This document shows, piece by piece, positions 16,243 through 25,041 of a DNA stretch of 64,000 nt. This stretch comes from Desulfovibrio desulfuricans DSM 642 (GTDB taxonomy: Bacteria > Desulfobacterota > Desulfovibrionia > Desulfovibrionales > Desulfovibrionaceae). A program made the position numbers and the translations under genes. The notes under the pieces are model-generated. The model did not search any database. It worked only from the letters and a program-made list of their open reading frames with translations, and had not been told where the DNA came from. Within the stretch, counting starts at the first letter, position 1. The number at the start of each line of letters is the position of its first letter. Location of the stretch: contig NZ_ATUZ01000016.1 in assembly GCF_000420465.1 (NCBI RefSeq), positions 1 to 64,000 on the forward strand, written 5' to 3'.

Positions 16243-17013
16243 GTGCGGCGTTTTTATCAGGAAAGCTGGCAGGGCATACCCTTCACGTCCTTTTCACATA
16301 TTTCATTCTTTCATCTGGCGGAACCAAAGTTTTATGCGGTTTTTTACGAAGAGCTGTTCCGCCGCTACAAGAACTGGGAAGATTTGCCCTCTGTCTGGCG
16401 CGAAAACAAGCGCACAGACGCAAAGTGGCTTATCGGTCAGTTGCGTGCAAAGCTGGCGCAAGACCCCGCAGGGCGCACGGAACCCGTGCGCGTGCTGTCC
16501 ATTGGCAGCGGCGTGGGCTATATGGAAAAGATTTTGCTGGAAGAAATGCCGGAGCTTGAACTGCATGTCAACGAACCCAGCACCGTAGGTATGAAGTGGC
16601 TGCGGGAATACATACCCAGCGACCGCATCTATATCGGGCTGCCGCCCATGTGTCTGCCCTCTGATGTGCAGTACGACATGATCTACCTGTCTACTGTCGA
16701 CTACGGCATTCCTACGCGCGAGTTCCAGCATCTGCTCTGGGAACTGCGGGCGCAGCTTGCCCCCGGCGGGGAACTGGTGCTGCTTTCTGCGTCGTTGCTG
16801 GAAGAAGATTCGTTTATCGGCAGTTTTGTGAACGCCATCAAGATCGGCATCCGCGCGGCCCTGCACTATATGGGTATTCGTCGGCAGCAGTTCTGGGGCT
16901 GGCGCCGCACGCAGGATGAGTACCGCGATCTTTTCAAGGAGGCTGGCTTCACCCGGGTGAAGGACGGCTGGCTTGAAGACGGTTTTGAAACCTACTGGAT
17001 TCGCGGTCAATAA
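16243..17013 (+). CDS. Class I SAM-dependent methyltransferase (substrate unknown)
   Basis: A 256-residue protein with a Rossmann-type SAM fold. Motif I is VLSIGSGVGYMEKIL (about residues 84-98), followed by an acidic strand end LHVNEPS. Later come a motif-IV-like YDMIYLSTVDY and LAPGGELVLLSASLLEE, the usual post-IV strand and loop. An N-terminal segment rich in aromatics (SFSHISFFHLAEPKFYAVF) could bind the substrate. The acceptor is not recognisable. I start at GTG 16243 because GGAGG sits eight bases upstream. It converges on the envelope-sugar operon across a bidirectional terminator, so it is a separate unit. Confidence 0.75.
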   Translation: MRRFYQESWQGIPFTSFSHISFFHLAEPKFYAVFYEELFRRYKNWEDLPSVWRENKRTDAKWLIGQLRAKLAQDPAGRTEPVRVLSIGSGVGYMEKILLEEMPELELHVNEPSTVGMKWLREYIPSDRIYIGLPPMCLPSDVQYDMIYLSTVDYGIPTREFQHLLWELRAQLAPGGELVLLSASLLEEDSFIGSFVNAIKIGIRAALHYMGIRRQQFWGWRRTQDEYRDLFKEAGFTRVKDGWLEDGFETYWIRGQ

Positions 17014-17051
17014 CGCTTATGCAGGCGGGAGCGCTCGCCGCTGAAGAATGT

Positions 17052-17093
17052 AACCGGCCCAAAGGCATTATGCTTTTGGGCCGGTTGTTGTTT
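17052..17093. terminator. Bidirectional terminator between convergent genes
   Basis: AACCGGCCCAAA and its inverted match TTTGGGCCGGTT (with GGCATTATGC between) form a long stem, followed by GTTGTTT on the plus strand. It lies between the methyltransferase stop (17013) and the deacetylase stop (17162). Confidence 0.75.
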
Positions 17094-17161
17094 GCCGTGC
17101 GGGATTTTTTGAGTGAAATGCCGGAGCAATCCGGCACCTGCCGGGTTTGTTGGATGGGGCG

Positions 17162-18106
17162 CTATGGCTGTGTCTCCGCAAAGGTCTGCAAGGAACCGTA
17201 GCGCGCCAGCACGGCGTTCAGGCTGCCGTCGAGCAGCATGGTCTTTTCTGCCAACCGTGCGCTGCTTTGATAAAAACCGTTGTGCCGCATGCGGGCCTCG
17301 CTGGCGTCATGCCCGCCGCCGGGGTGACTCATGATTTCAACCAGCGGGGCGCGCTCCTTTTGGCGCTGTATGGCCGCAAGGGAAGCGTCGGCCCGCGCAG
17401 CAGTAAGGTTGCCGCCGCTTACAAGCCCGCACAAAAAGCTGTTGCGGGCAATGCCCGCCTGATCCAGCAGGGCCGCAAACCCGTTCGACCAGTGCGCGAG
17501 CAGGGTGCGCCGCGCGCATCCCACAAGCATCTGCGCCAATGGCAGCGGGGGCAGGTGAGCGGGTTCCTTGGGCAGACGCACATAGGCAGGCAGGTGCTCC
17601 CGCATGAGGTCTCGCATGACTTCGCGCAGGGCGGGGATGGCGTGCACGTGCAGATGCCCGTCCAGATGCAGTCCTCCCCTTTGCCGCAACGGTAAAAAAC
17701 CGCTGGCAAAGGCATCTATCTGCGCTTCAAATTCATTACGAATGGCTGAAAGCAGGGCCTTTTTGCGGGGGCCAGTGACCGTGGCAAGGTTATAGAGCAT
17801 CTGCCCAAGCCCGTACCGAAAGATGCCATCTGCATCAACCAGCGGGCGCACTTGTGAAACGGGTGCAGTGCAACGCCCTTCAAGAATATTCAGGTGCAGG
17901 CATACGCGCACATTGGGCATGGCAGCCAGGTGTTGCAGGCTTTGTGCCGCGTGTGAGCCGCCCAGAATGACGGAAACCGAGCTCAGCGGCCCATGGGAGA
18001 GGCAGGCAAAGATATCCTGGCTAATCTGCCGGGTCAGGCCGCAGTCGTCCGCATGGACGATAAAGCGCATGGAAGGCAGTTTTTCGGCATCGCTTTGCTG
18101 ACGCAT
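17162..18106 (-). CDS. YdjC/ChbG-family carbohydrate deacetylase (NaxD/HpnK-like)
   Basis: A 314-residue predicted metal-dependent N-deacetylase. The YdjC fold is clear: FIVHADDCGLT (metal Asp), VRVCLHLNIL (His), and HLDGHLHVH (metal His and catalytic region), with VEIMSHPGG near the end. Relatives include ChbG (chitooligosaccharides), HpnK (hopanoids) and NaxD of Francisella, which deacetylates undecaprenyl-phosphate N-acetylhexosamine before transfer to lipid A. The next gene upstream is a polyprenyl-phosphate sugar synthase-type GT2, which favours a NaxD-like role. The start is four bases after the GT2 stop; an alternative ATG lies 12 codons in. Last gene of the operon. Confidence 0.85.
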   Translation of the reverse strand: MRQQSDAEKLPSMRFIVHADDCGLTRQISQDIFACLSHGPLSSVSVILGGSHAAQSLQHLAAMPNVRVCLHLNILEGRCTAPVSQVRPLVDADGIFRYGLGQMLYNLATVTGPRKKALLSAIRNEFEAQIDAFASGFLPLRQRGGLHLDGHLHVHAIPALREVMRDLMREHLPAYVRLPKEPAHLPPLPLAQMLVGCARRTLLAHWSNGFAALLDQAGIARNSFLCGLVSGGNLTAARADASLAAIQRQKERAPLVEIMSHPGGGHDASEARMRHNGFYQSSARLAEKTMLLDGSLNAVLARYGSLQTFAETQP

Positions 18107-18109
18107 GAA

Positions 18110-19078
18110 TCAGGCGTCCGTCTTGTCGCCTTCCAGCGTTTCGGCCAGAAGATAGCGGGGTCTGCCCTTAAGCTCGACAAAGGCGTGGTGCAGGTAGGCC
18201 GAGAGAATGCACAGGCCTGTGAGAATGGCGCTGCCGGTCAGCAGCATCAGCAGAATGACCGTGGTAAAGCCCGATTGCGCTTGCCCTGTGGCATAGCTCC
18301 AAAGTGTCTCGCAGCCCATAATAAACGAAAAAACGTAGAACAGCAGGGTAATAATGCCAATGATCAGCAGGGGCTTGCCGCTGAAAGATGTCATGGAATC
18401 AACGGCCAGGGTGACTCTGCGGGCCAAACTCCATTTGCTGGTGCCGCCGCAGCGGACGCAGGGCGTAAACAGTATTTCCTTGTGCCGAAAGCCCATCCAC
18501 GAAGTCAGACCCCGATAAAACAGCTTGCGTTCGCCAAGATTTTTCCAGGCGTCAACCACCTTGCGGTCAAGAAGCTTGAAGTCGCCCGAGCCTTTGAGGT
18601 CATATGAGGTCAGCATCTGAAAAATGCGGTAAAATGATACGGCGCAGATTCTGCTTAAAAATGACTCCATCTGGCGCTCCTGCTTGCGTACATCAACCAC
18701 ATCTACAGCGCCGGTGCGCCACAGGGCCACCATTTCTGGTATAAGCGCGGCGGGGTGCTGCATGTCGCTGTCCATGGTGATGACGGCATCTCCGCGCGCG
18801 GCCTCCAGGCCAGCGGAAAGGGCAGCATCCTTGCCGAAATTGCGGCTCAGGCGCAGGCAGCTCAGGTTGGCATATTGCCCGGTCAGCGCACGCATGGCGT
18901 CCCACGTGTTGTCTGTGGAGCCATCGTCAACCAGCACGATTTCGTAGCTGAGGCCGGTTTCTGCCCTCAGCGGCGCGAGCACATCAACGAGTGAAGCCAC
19001 AAATTCGTGCAGATGAGCACCCTCGCAGTAAACGGGGGCGACAACCGAGAGAGTGGTTTGACGCATGCAAAGCCTCAT
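18110..19078 (-). CDS. Family 2 glycosyltransferase, polyprenyl-phosphate sugar synthase type (GtrB/ArnC-like)
   Basis: A 322-residue GT2 enzyme. The catalytic domain starts LSVVAPVYCEGAHL and has EIVLVDDGSTDNTW, LSRNFGKDAALSAGL and DSDMQHP (DxD-type metal site), the pattern of dolichol/undecaprenyl-phosphate sugar synthases. Two C-terminal membrane helices (LLIIGIITLLFYVFSFIMG and TVILLMLLTGSAILTGLCI) anchor it, as in GtrB and ArnC. It probably loads a sugar onto undecaprenyl phosphate at the inner leaflet. The ATGA overlap with the upstream membrane protein and four-base spacing to the deacetylase imply one transcript. Confidence 0.92.
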   Translation of the reverse strand: MRLCMRQTTLSVVAPVYCEGAHLHEFVASLVDVLAPLRAETGLSYEIVLVDDGSTDNTWDAMRALTGQYANLSCLRLSRNFGKDAALSAGLEAARGDAVITMDSDMQHPAALIPEMVALWRTGAVDVVDVRKQERQMESFLSRICAVSFYRIFQMLTSYDLKGSGDFKLLDRKVVDAWKNLGERKLFYRGLTSWMGFRHKEILFTPCVRCGGTSKWSLARRVTLAVDSMTSFSGKPLLIIGIITLLFYVFSFIMGCETLWSYATGQAQSGFTTVILLMLLTGSAILTGLCILSAYLHHAFVELKGRPRYLLAETLEGDKTDA

Positions 19079-20715
19079 TGTGTGACGTGTTCAGCCGCAA
19101 TACCGCGTTTGGCGATAAACCAGCGGTCATTGCTCCAGAGAACGGTTCCCTGCGGTTCAATGTTCTGCCGTTCAGACATGGTTCCGCACAAAATCCACTG
19201 GGTGCCAGAGGCAAGCCATGCTGCGGTCAATCCCTGTTTATCCCGAATGGCGGTCAGGTCAAGCCAGCGGGCAGCTCCTTGCGCGTCCTGGCTGTACAGA
19301 TAGGAAGATCCGTCTTTAAAAGCGTAGGCCAAGGGCCGATACAGGCGATAGCGCACGGCCATGGCATCGGGGTCTGCAAAAATGGGGGCATCTTGCGGGA
19401 CAATCCGCTGCACGGCTTGCAGGGCTTCGGCGTAGTCTGCTCCCCGGCGCAGGCGAGCCTGTACTTTGGCAGGCTGCGGCAGTTCCAGCACATGTCTGAA
19501 AGCGAACCTTACCCCATAGGCCCATCGACCCTGATCGCACACAAGAACGACGATGACAGCGGCGATGGCAACAAGGCCCGCCCACTTGGGCGCGCGTTGC
19601 CAGAAGCAGGCAAAGCCGCAGACAATCATGAGCCAGCATAAAAAGATCACAAAGCGGACTCCACGGGGAAGCTCCGCTCCCATGGGCATTCTGCCGAGAG
19701 CCTGGGCTATGTGTGTTTCTGCTACGGAAAAGAGCAAAGCCAGGCACAGGCCCAAAAGCAGGGTGGGTACAATGGATGCCAGGCGTTTCATTGGTGCAGT
19801 GCCGTAACGGCGCACGACAAAAAATCCGGCAATGCCGCCAAGAATGAGAAAAAAGCTGTCGCTTCTGTAATGCAGGTGCCCTGTCAGTCTGCTCCAGAGC
19901 CCGCCTTCGTCTTCAAGAAAGCGGCGGTCAAAAACCTGCTGGAGCACTGCCATATCCTGCGGCGAAAATGGCGTGGCGGATTTGATGGAGCTTGTCAGAT
20001 AGAGCAATGTGGGGAGGCACCAGGCAACAAGGCTCAACAGAAGCCATGCCCCGTGCCGCAACAGGCTGTCGTCTTTGGCCCTGTGAAAGAAAAAGACGGT
20101 AAACAGCATGCAGCTCGCCACCAGGGAACTGATGCTGTGCAGGTACATGCCGCAGCCCGAAACAAAAAGAATAAGAGGCCGGAGTTGCGGTTTGTCTAGA
20201 GCGGAAAGTGTTGCTGCCAGCAGTGCCGGGAACAGAGCGGCATAAAAAACACGCGGCGTTATGTCGCCCGAGCCAAAGCCCCAGTATGTGCCAAAGCTGA
20301 CCCATACGGTCACGCCTGTCAGCAGGGCAAACAGGGCGGCAATCAGCGGAGTGTCAAACAGGCGGCGTCCGAGATAATAACAGGCAATGTAGTGGAAAAA
20401 TACGCCCACAGCGCCAGCCCGTAGCATCCCCTGCACAATGTCGTCACCGGGCTGAAGAAGGCTCGCCAATGTTGATTCAAGACTGATGATGGAATTCGCA
20501 GTGGTTGGAATTGCTAATAGCGGGTCAAGTGAAAACAGTTCACGGCGCAGTTCGCCCGCCATATTTTGTACATAGCAGCAAAGGTCGCTGCTGATTTTAA
20601 GCCCATCGCACGAAAGCAGGCTCACTCCCCACAGTCCAAACAGGGTATAGCCAGCAATGGCAATGATAAAAATTATATCCCATAATGCGTAATTTTTTGA
20701 AAATCTGAAGAACAT
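19075..20715 (-). CDS. Polytopic membrane protein, probable GT-C-type glycosyltransferase
   Basis: A 546-residue protein with about eleven hydrophobic helices between residues 10 and 400 and a soluble C-terminal domain (about 420-546) that is likely periplasmic. This layout is that of GT-C enzymes such as ArnT, FlmK or GtrC, which use lipid-linked sugars on the outer face. I cannot see a diagnostic catalytic Asp/Glu pair with confidence, so the assignment rests mainly on architecture and on its place as first gene ahead of a GtrB-type GT2 and a YdjC deacetylase. It could also be an unrelated polymer-related membrane protein. Confidence 0.6.
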   Translation of the reverse strand: MFFRFSKNYALWDIIFIIAIAGYTLFGLWGVSLLSCDGLKISSDLCCYVQNMAGELRRELFSLDPLLAIPTTANSIISLESTLASLLQPGDDIVQGMLRAGAVGVFFHYIACYYLGRRLFDTPLIAALFALLTGVTVWVSFGTYWGFGSGDITPRVFYAALFPALLAATLSALDKPQLRPLILFVSGCGMYLHSISSLVASCMLFTVFFFHRAKDDSLLRHGAWLLLSLVAWCLPTLLYLTSSIKSATPFSPQDMAVLQQVFDRRFLEDEGGLWSRLTGHLHYRSDSFFLILGGIAGFFVVRRYGTAPMKRLASIVPTLLLGLCLALLFSVAETHIAQALGRMPMGAELPRGVRFVIFLCWLMIVCGFACFWQRAPKWAGLVAIAAVIVVLVCDQGRWAYGVRFAFRHVLELPQPAKVQARLRRGADYAEALQAVQRIVPQDAPIFADPDAMAVRYRLYRPLAYAFKDGSSYLYSQDAQGAARWLDLTAIRDKQGLTAAWLASGTQWILCGTMSERQNIEPQGTVLWSNDRWFIAKRGIAAEHVTQ

Positions 20716-21232
20716 TTGCTGAACGCCTGGGTGGATTAGTTTGTAAGTCAGTTTGCTTAAGTAAAAGTATATCTGTGAGTAGTGTTTATGCGGTGCAGTT
20801 AGGTATAGGCCATTCCTGTTCTGTGCATTCCTTTGTGCGAGTTGGGTGCATACATTTTGATGATGTTATATGTCATTTTTATTTCAGTGAGATAGCGAAG
20901 TCAGGCTATTGCAAACTAACATATTTATCAACCGTATAGAAAGTAAGGATTATGTTTGGATGGAGATTGAACAGTAGGTTTCCTATGTATAATATCGTGT
21001 TTATAATTAAAAGACACGCAAAAATATACAGGGGTGTGGCTCAGGTATGGGCGATTGTGCTATAAGGGCGGCAGCAACGGGCGCTGGTTAGTGTGTACCC
21101 GTGTGCGTGTTTGATATAGCCCCAAGGACTTTGAGTCTGTTGCGGGAGAAGTGACGCGTGGTGGCGGGTGGGATGCGCCAGTGGGTACCCGCCTTGAAGC
21201 TTCCGGACGGGCGTATGTTGCTGCTTGGCGCT
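20716..21232. other. AT-rich intergenic region
   Basis: About 520 bases of AT-rich sequence in a GC-rich window. No open frame with a ribosome binding site was found. It must carry the promoter of the minus-strand envelope-sugar operon (start 20715). Confidence 0.5.
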
Positions 21233-21266
21233 GGCAAAAAAAAGGCCGGGAGTTGTCCCGGCCTTA
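21233..21266 (-). terminator. Rho-independent terminator of the 40-aa gene
   Basis: On the minus strand AAGGCCGGG pairs with CCCGGCCTT around a six-base loop (21242-21265) and runs into eight T (21233-21243 read in reverse). It lies about 45 bases after the small gene's stop. Confidence 0.88.
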
Positions 21267-21307
21267 AATCACAGGTTGATTACAGCGTGCGGTGTCACAT
21301 GCTATGC

Positions 21308-21430
21308 TTAAAAGCGGTCGGCGGCTGCCAGCATGCGACGCCACCAGTTCATCCAACCACCCCAAACAGAGCCGAGGATTGAATCCTCTTTGCGGCATCC
21401 GACGGTCCCCAGCATAACGGCATATTCCAT
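21308..21430 (-). CDS. Unrecognised 40-residue Trp-rich small protein
   Basis: A short frame with every sign of real expression: AAGGAGG ends seven bases before the ATG, a sigma-70-like promoter lies upstream, and a strong terminator follows. The peptide starts MEYAVMLGTVGCRKEDSILG and continues with SVWGGWMNWWRRMLAAADRF. It has one cysteine, four tryptophans within eight residues, and near-neutral charge (five basic, four acidic residues). The Trp/Arg segment could form an amphipathic, membrane-seeking helix. I do not recognise a family. It could be a small regulatory or membrane peptide, a type I toxin, or a leader peptide, although no downstream gene shares the transcript before the terminator. 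Confidence 0.7.
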   Translation of the reverse strand: MEYAVMLGTVGCRKEDSILGSVWGGWMNWWRRMLAAADRF

Positions 21431-21443
21431 ACTTTGCCTCCTT
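21431..21443 (-). promoter_or_regulatory. Shine-Dalgarno site of the 40-aa gene
   Basis: Minus-strand AAGGAGG followed by CAAAGT and ATG. This near-perfect site decides the start in favour of 21430 over the upstream in-frame start at 21496. Confidence 0.8.
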
Positions 21444-21455
21444 GGTTCTGGTGGT

Positions 21456-21509
21456 TGCGAACAAAAAACTTCGCAGGTAAAAAATAGCACTCTCATAAAT
21501 GGCTTGCAA
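21456..21509 (-). promoter_or_regulatory. Candidate promoter and 5' hairpin of the 40-aa gene
   Basis: On the minus strand TTGCAA (21509-21504) and TATTTT (21486-21481) are 17 bases apart. A hairpin TGCGAA-GTTTTTTG-TTCGCA (21475-21456) would form at the very 5' end of the transcript, which often protects small mRNAs. Confidence 0.55.
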
Positions 21510-21848
21510 TAGTTTGGGAGCCTTCGGAGACCGGGATATCCGGGTTGGAAATCTTACCTGCTAATACTGCAAGGTATTTTAGCTAGTTGTGTTGGTAAAC
21601 AGAAATAAAAAAAATATCGTTCTCAAGGTCCTGCCACCCTCAAAACCCAAAAAGCATCACAACTGGATAAGGCGGCAATCTGCCATTTGGTGGGGCAGCA
21701 AGTCGCATATCCCCCGCAAGAAACAGCCAAAAGGCGGTGATCGAGAAAGCTGGATGCTTCACCATTTGGAGTTCGCTTGTTTTTAAATGCTCCTCGCATT
21801 ATTCAGTGATATATGTGATTGCGTTTTAGTTAACGGATTGGAGGGGGC
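21510..21848. other. Intergenic region upstream of the LysR gene
   Basis: No gene supported; the frame at 21589-21786 has no ribosome binding site. A small imperfect hairpin lies near 21561-21582. The region should contain the LysR promoter. Confidence 0.45.
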
Positions 21849-22811
21849 ATGTCGCGTCCGGATTTAAATTTGCTTTTGGCCTTGGATGCGTTGCTGGATG
21901 AGGGGAGCGTCATTGGCGCAGCCCGTCGCATGAATCTGAGCTCCCCGGCGATGAGCCGCACCTTGAGCCGGATTCGGGGCGCGCTGGGTGACCCCGTATT
22001 TGTTCAGGTGGGCCGCAAGCTCATCCCGACACCTAAAGCGCTCGCTCTGCGCGAGCAGGTGCGCATGGCGGTCGAGCAGGCTGCGCAGGTTTTTTCATCC
22101 AACGCTGAGATCGATCTGAAATCGCTGGAGAGGCGCTTTAATGTCCGCGCCACCGATGAATTTGTGAGCATGCATCTGGGCCATCTGTTGGGAATCATGG
22201 CAACAGATATGCCCCGTGCCATGCTGCGCTTTTCGCCGGAAGAGGATGACGTGGACGAGGAGGCGCTGCGCAATGGCCGCATCGACCTGTTCATCAGCGG
22301 TTCACGCAAGCTGGGGCCGGAGATTTGCGTGCAATCGCTGTTTACCACGACTTACGTCAGCGTTGCCCGAGCAAATCATCCGGTTTTTGACGACGAAATT
22401 ACCCCCGAGCGCCTCACCCGCTGGGAGCATGTCAACGTTTCTCGGCGCGGAAAATCCGTTGGGCCCGTGGATGCAGCGCTGGAAGAACATGGGCTGCGTC
22501 GTCATGTTGCCCTGGTCGTGCCGAACCCGTACACGGCATTGTTCGCGCTGCAGGATTCTGACCTGTTGCTGATCTTGCCCAAAAATCTGGCCAGCAGCGC
22601 GCTTGCCGCAGGCCTGCGCATCCGCCTGTTCGAGCTGCCGGTTCCATTGGAGACAGTGCTGCTGACACAGGCCTGGCACCCTCGTCTGGAGAAGGATCCT
22701 GCCCATCAGTGGCTGCGGCGTACAATCCACGCCCTCTGTAACGGCGATGCTGCGCAGACGGTCAGACAAACAAAACGGAGAGGGGGAGCAACCTTCAATC
22801 CGTGCGTTTAA
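21849..22811 (+). CDS. LysR-family transcriptional regulator
   Basis: A 320-residue LysR regulator of the NodD/NahR-like branch. The N-terminal winged helix (PDLNLLLALDALLDEGSVIGA then MSRTLSRIRGALGDPVFVQVGR) fills residues 1-65. A substrate-binding domain spans about 90-300. GGATTGGAGGGGG precedes the ATG. It lies 91 bases upstream of, and in the same direction as, a FUSC/DUF1656/HlyD/OMF efflux operon, and probably responds to an aromatic acid exported by it, as AaeR does for AaeXAB. Here the regulator is colinear rather than divergent, so it may also be co-transcribed. Confidence 0.92.
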   Translation: MSRPDLNLLLALDALLDEGSVIGAARRMNLSSPAMSRTLSRIRGALGDPVFVQVGRKLIPTPKALALREQVRMAVEQAAQVFSSNAEIDLKSLERRFNVRATDEFVSMHLGHLLGIMATDMPRAMLRFSPEEDDVDEEALRNGRIDLFISGSRKLGPEICVQSLFTTTYVSVARANHPVFDDEITPERLTRWEHVNVSRRGKSVGPVDAALEEHGLRRHVALVVPNPYTALFALQDSDLLLILPKNLASSALAAGLRIRLFELPVPLETVLLTQAWHPRLEKDPAHQWLRRTIHALCNGDAAQTVRQTKRRGGATFNPCV

Positions 22812-22902
22812 CGCAATCATCAAAATGCAATAAATTCACTTTTCGGAACGGTAGGGCATATCTACAGTGGCGCTTACTACGTCATTGCAGAAGGGTTCTA
22901 TC

Positions 22903-25041
22903 ATGTCTTATGCGAATGTGCCTTCGGCACCTTCAGGCTTCTTTACCTCCCATCTTTCCCTGCTCCGGGGATGGTTTTTCCGCGGGCTGCCGTATCTTGA
23001 CCTGACCACGCCACGCGCGACCTACGTGATGCGTTCGATTCTTGCCGCGTGGCTGGCGCTCGTGGTTGCCTATTGGCTGGATCTGCGGGCTCCGTATGCT
23101 GCGGCGTCCAGTGTTCTTCTTGTCATCAACCCTGTTCAGGGCGCTGTGATCGGAAAGGGAGCATGGCGGATACTCGGCACGCTGGTCGGGATGATGGCGT
23201 CCTTCATCCTGATGAGCCTGTTTGGTCAGAGTCCCTGGCTGTTCCTGCTGGGTTTTGGCCTGTGGATGGGCGTTTGCGTGGTGGGGATGACGCTTCTGCG
23301 TCATTTTCGGGCGTATGGCGCTACCCTTGCGGGGTATACCGTGGGGATGGCGGCCTATGGAGCCATGGAACATCCGGAACTTACGTTTTCCCAGGTTATG
23401 GGGCGCGGGGCTTCCGTGTCGATCGGCGTGGTGTGCCTGGTGTGCGTATCCGCACTTTTCAGCACCCGGAGCGTACAGAATCGTTTGGAGTCGCAACTGC
23501 GGCGGTTGGCAACGGCCGCCGCAGACATTCTTTCGACAAATCACCAGGCGACTCGCACTGGTGAAACACCGGGAATCACCCCCCTGGATGCGGGCAGGCG
23601 CAATCTCATTATTGAAGCGTATGGAGTGGACGACCTGCTGGCGCTGGGAAAAGCCGAATCCCCCGACCTTGCCCAACGTGCGGGTACAGTTCGGCAGACA
23701 ATGGTCTCCTTGTTTTCCGCATTGGTCGGCGGCATGTCTCCCCTGCGGGAGGGCAGTGCCAGCCTGGGTGCCCTGAAAGAGCTCAAGCCAGCTTGGGAGA
23801 TGGCGTGGCAACAAGTCAGTCAGGCTTTGGCGCAGGAACAAGGCTCCATCGGGCTGGAGCATGCCGTTCAGATATTGGCAAATATGCGCGCTCAGTTGAC
23901 AGACACGCTCTCCACCGTATCGCTTGATGAGTCATCGGAGCATGCCGCACTGATGATCGCTGGGGATCGGCTGCTCGAACAGCTCGATGACTATATTGAA
24001 GCCCTTAAGGGCATTGAACTTTTACATGCTCCGCTACCAACAGCGGCGCAAGTTTCCGTGCCGTTCTACCGGGACAGAACGGCGGCGATGCAGAACGGGC
24101 TGCGAGCCATGCTGACGGTATTGCTGGGCGGCGCTTTCTGGCTAGCGACTGGCTGGACGTACGGAAGTATGATGTTGGCGGGGTTGGCGTCGGGCTGCGC
24201 GCTACTGTCCACGGCTCCCAATCCGGCTCTAGGTGCCGTGGAATTTATCAAGGGCACTGTGGCCGCCGTTGTAATGGCATACCTCTGCACCTTTATCGTG
24301 CTTCCCCATGTTGAAGGGTTGCCGCTGTTGCTCCTGGTGCTGGGGCTCTTCTGGCTGCCGGGCGTTTACGCCACCTCCATGCCCCGCCATACGGCGGCAG
24401 GGGCCACATATCTCGTGGCTTTCACTACGCTGGCCGCGCCAGACAACCCCATGAACTACGATTTTGCGTTATTTCTCAACAGTTCCGTGGCCTGGACTCT
24501 GGCAGTACTTTTTACGTTGGTGGGGTTCAAGGTTCTTCTGCCGCGCAATCTGTCGCGCGATGCCGAGCGTTTGCATCTTGCTATCCGCGATAATGCGCTT
24601 GGCACCTTCAGAGGAAAACGGACGGATGCGAAAGTCTGGCAATGGAGCCAGCAGCACCGTACGGCGCAACTCGGTGCGCTGCTTAGAGCGCAACCGGAGG
24701 CGATGGAGCGAGAGATTGCCAATGCGCTGGACAGTATTCATCTGGGACGAGAGGTTTTGCGCCTGCGCAACTGGCTGCGCCATGCGCCCAAAGATTCTGA
24801 ATTGCGCCGCCAGCTCGCAACCGCTTTTCGCTACATGAACCACCGGGTCGGAGAACCCAAAATTGCGGCTCGGCATGCCCGCCGCGCTGCAAGGTCCTTG
24901 TCGCAATTGTCACAGACCGGGAGCGCCGCCACAGCCGAAGCGCAACGATTGACGGTCGTGCTGCTTGATATTGCAGCGCTGCTTGAAAACCGCGCAGATT
25001 ACTTTTCACAACATTCTGGAGGTCGTACCGATGCTGAGTGA
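22903..25041 (+). CDS. FUSC-family efflux protein (AaeB/fusaric-acid-resistance type)
   Basis: A 712-residue inner-membrane exporter. It shows the duplicated FUSC layout: an N-terminal block of about six helices (residues 40-190, starting RATYVMRSILAAWLALVVAYW), a cytoplasmic helical region, a second block of helices (about 390-550) and a C-terminal cytoplasmic tail rich in Arg and Leu. Such proteins export aromatic carboxylic acids together with an HlyD-type adaptor. The ATG at 22903 is preferred over an upstream GTG (22867) because AGAAGG lies just upstream. It overlaps the DUF1656 gene by 11 bases. Confidence 0.92.
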   Translation: MSYANVPSAPSGFFTSHLSLLRGWFFRGLPYLDLTTPRATYVMRSILAAWLALVVAYWLDLRAPYAAASSVLLVINPVQGAVIGKGAWRILGTLVGMMASFILMSLFGQSPWLFLLGFGLWMGVCVVGMTLLRHFRAYGATLAGYTVGMAAYGAMEHPELTFSQVMGRGASVSIGVVCLVCVSALFSTRSVQNRLESQLRRLATAAADILSTNHQATRTGETPGITPLDAGRRNLIIEAYGVDDLLALGKAESPDLAQRAGTVRQTMVSLFSALVGGMSPLREGSASLGALKELKPAWEMAWQQVSQALAQEQGSIGLEHAVQILANMRAQLTDTLSTVSLDESSEHAALMIAGDRLLEQLDDYIEALKGIELLHAPLPTAAQVSVPFYRDRTAAMQNGLRAMLTVLLGGAFWLATGWTYGSMMLAGLASGCALLSTAPNPALGAVEFIKGTVAAVVMAYLCTFIVLPHVEGLPLLLLVLGLFWLPGVYATSMPRHTAAGATYLVAFTTLAAPDNPMNYDFALFLNSSVAWTLAVLFTLVGFKVLLPRNLSRDAERLHLAIRDNALGTFRGKRTDAKVWQWSQQHRTAQLGALLRAQPEAMEREIANALDSIHLGREVLRLRNWLRHAPKDSELRRQLATAFRYMNHRVGEPKIAARHARRAARSLSQLSQTGSAATAEAQRLTVVLLDIAALLENRADYFSQHSGGRTDAE

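Noticed and set aside
21589-21786. 65-codon frame upstream of lysR
   Set aside because: No start signal and Lys/Trp-rich composition typical of AT-rich noise.
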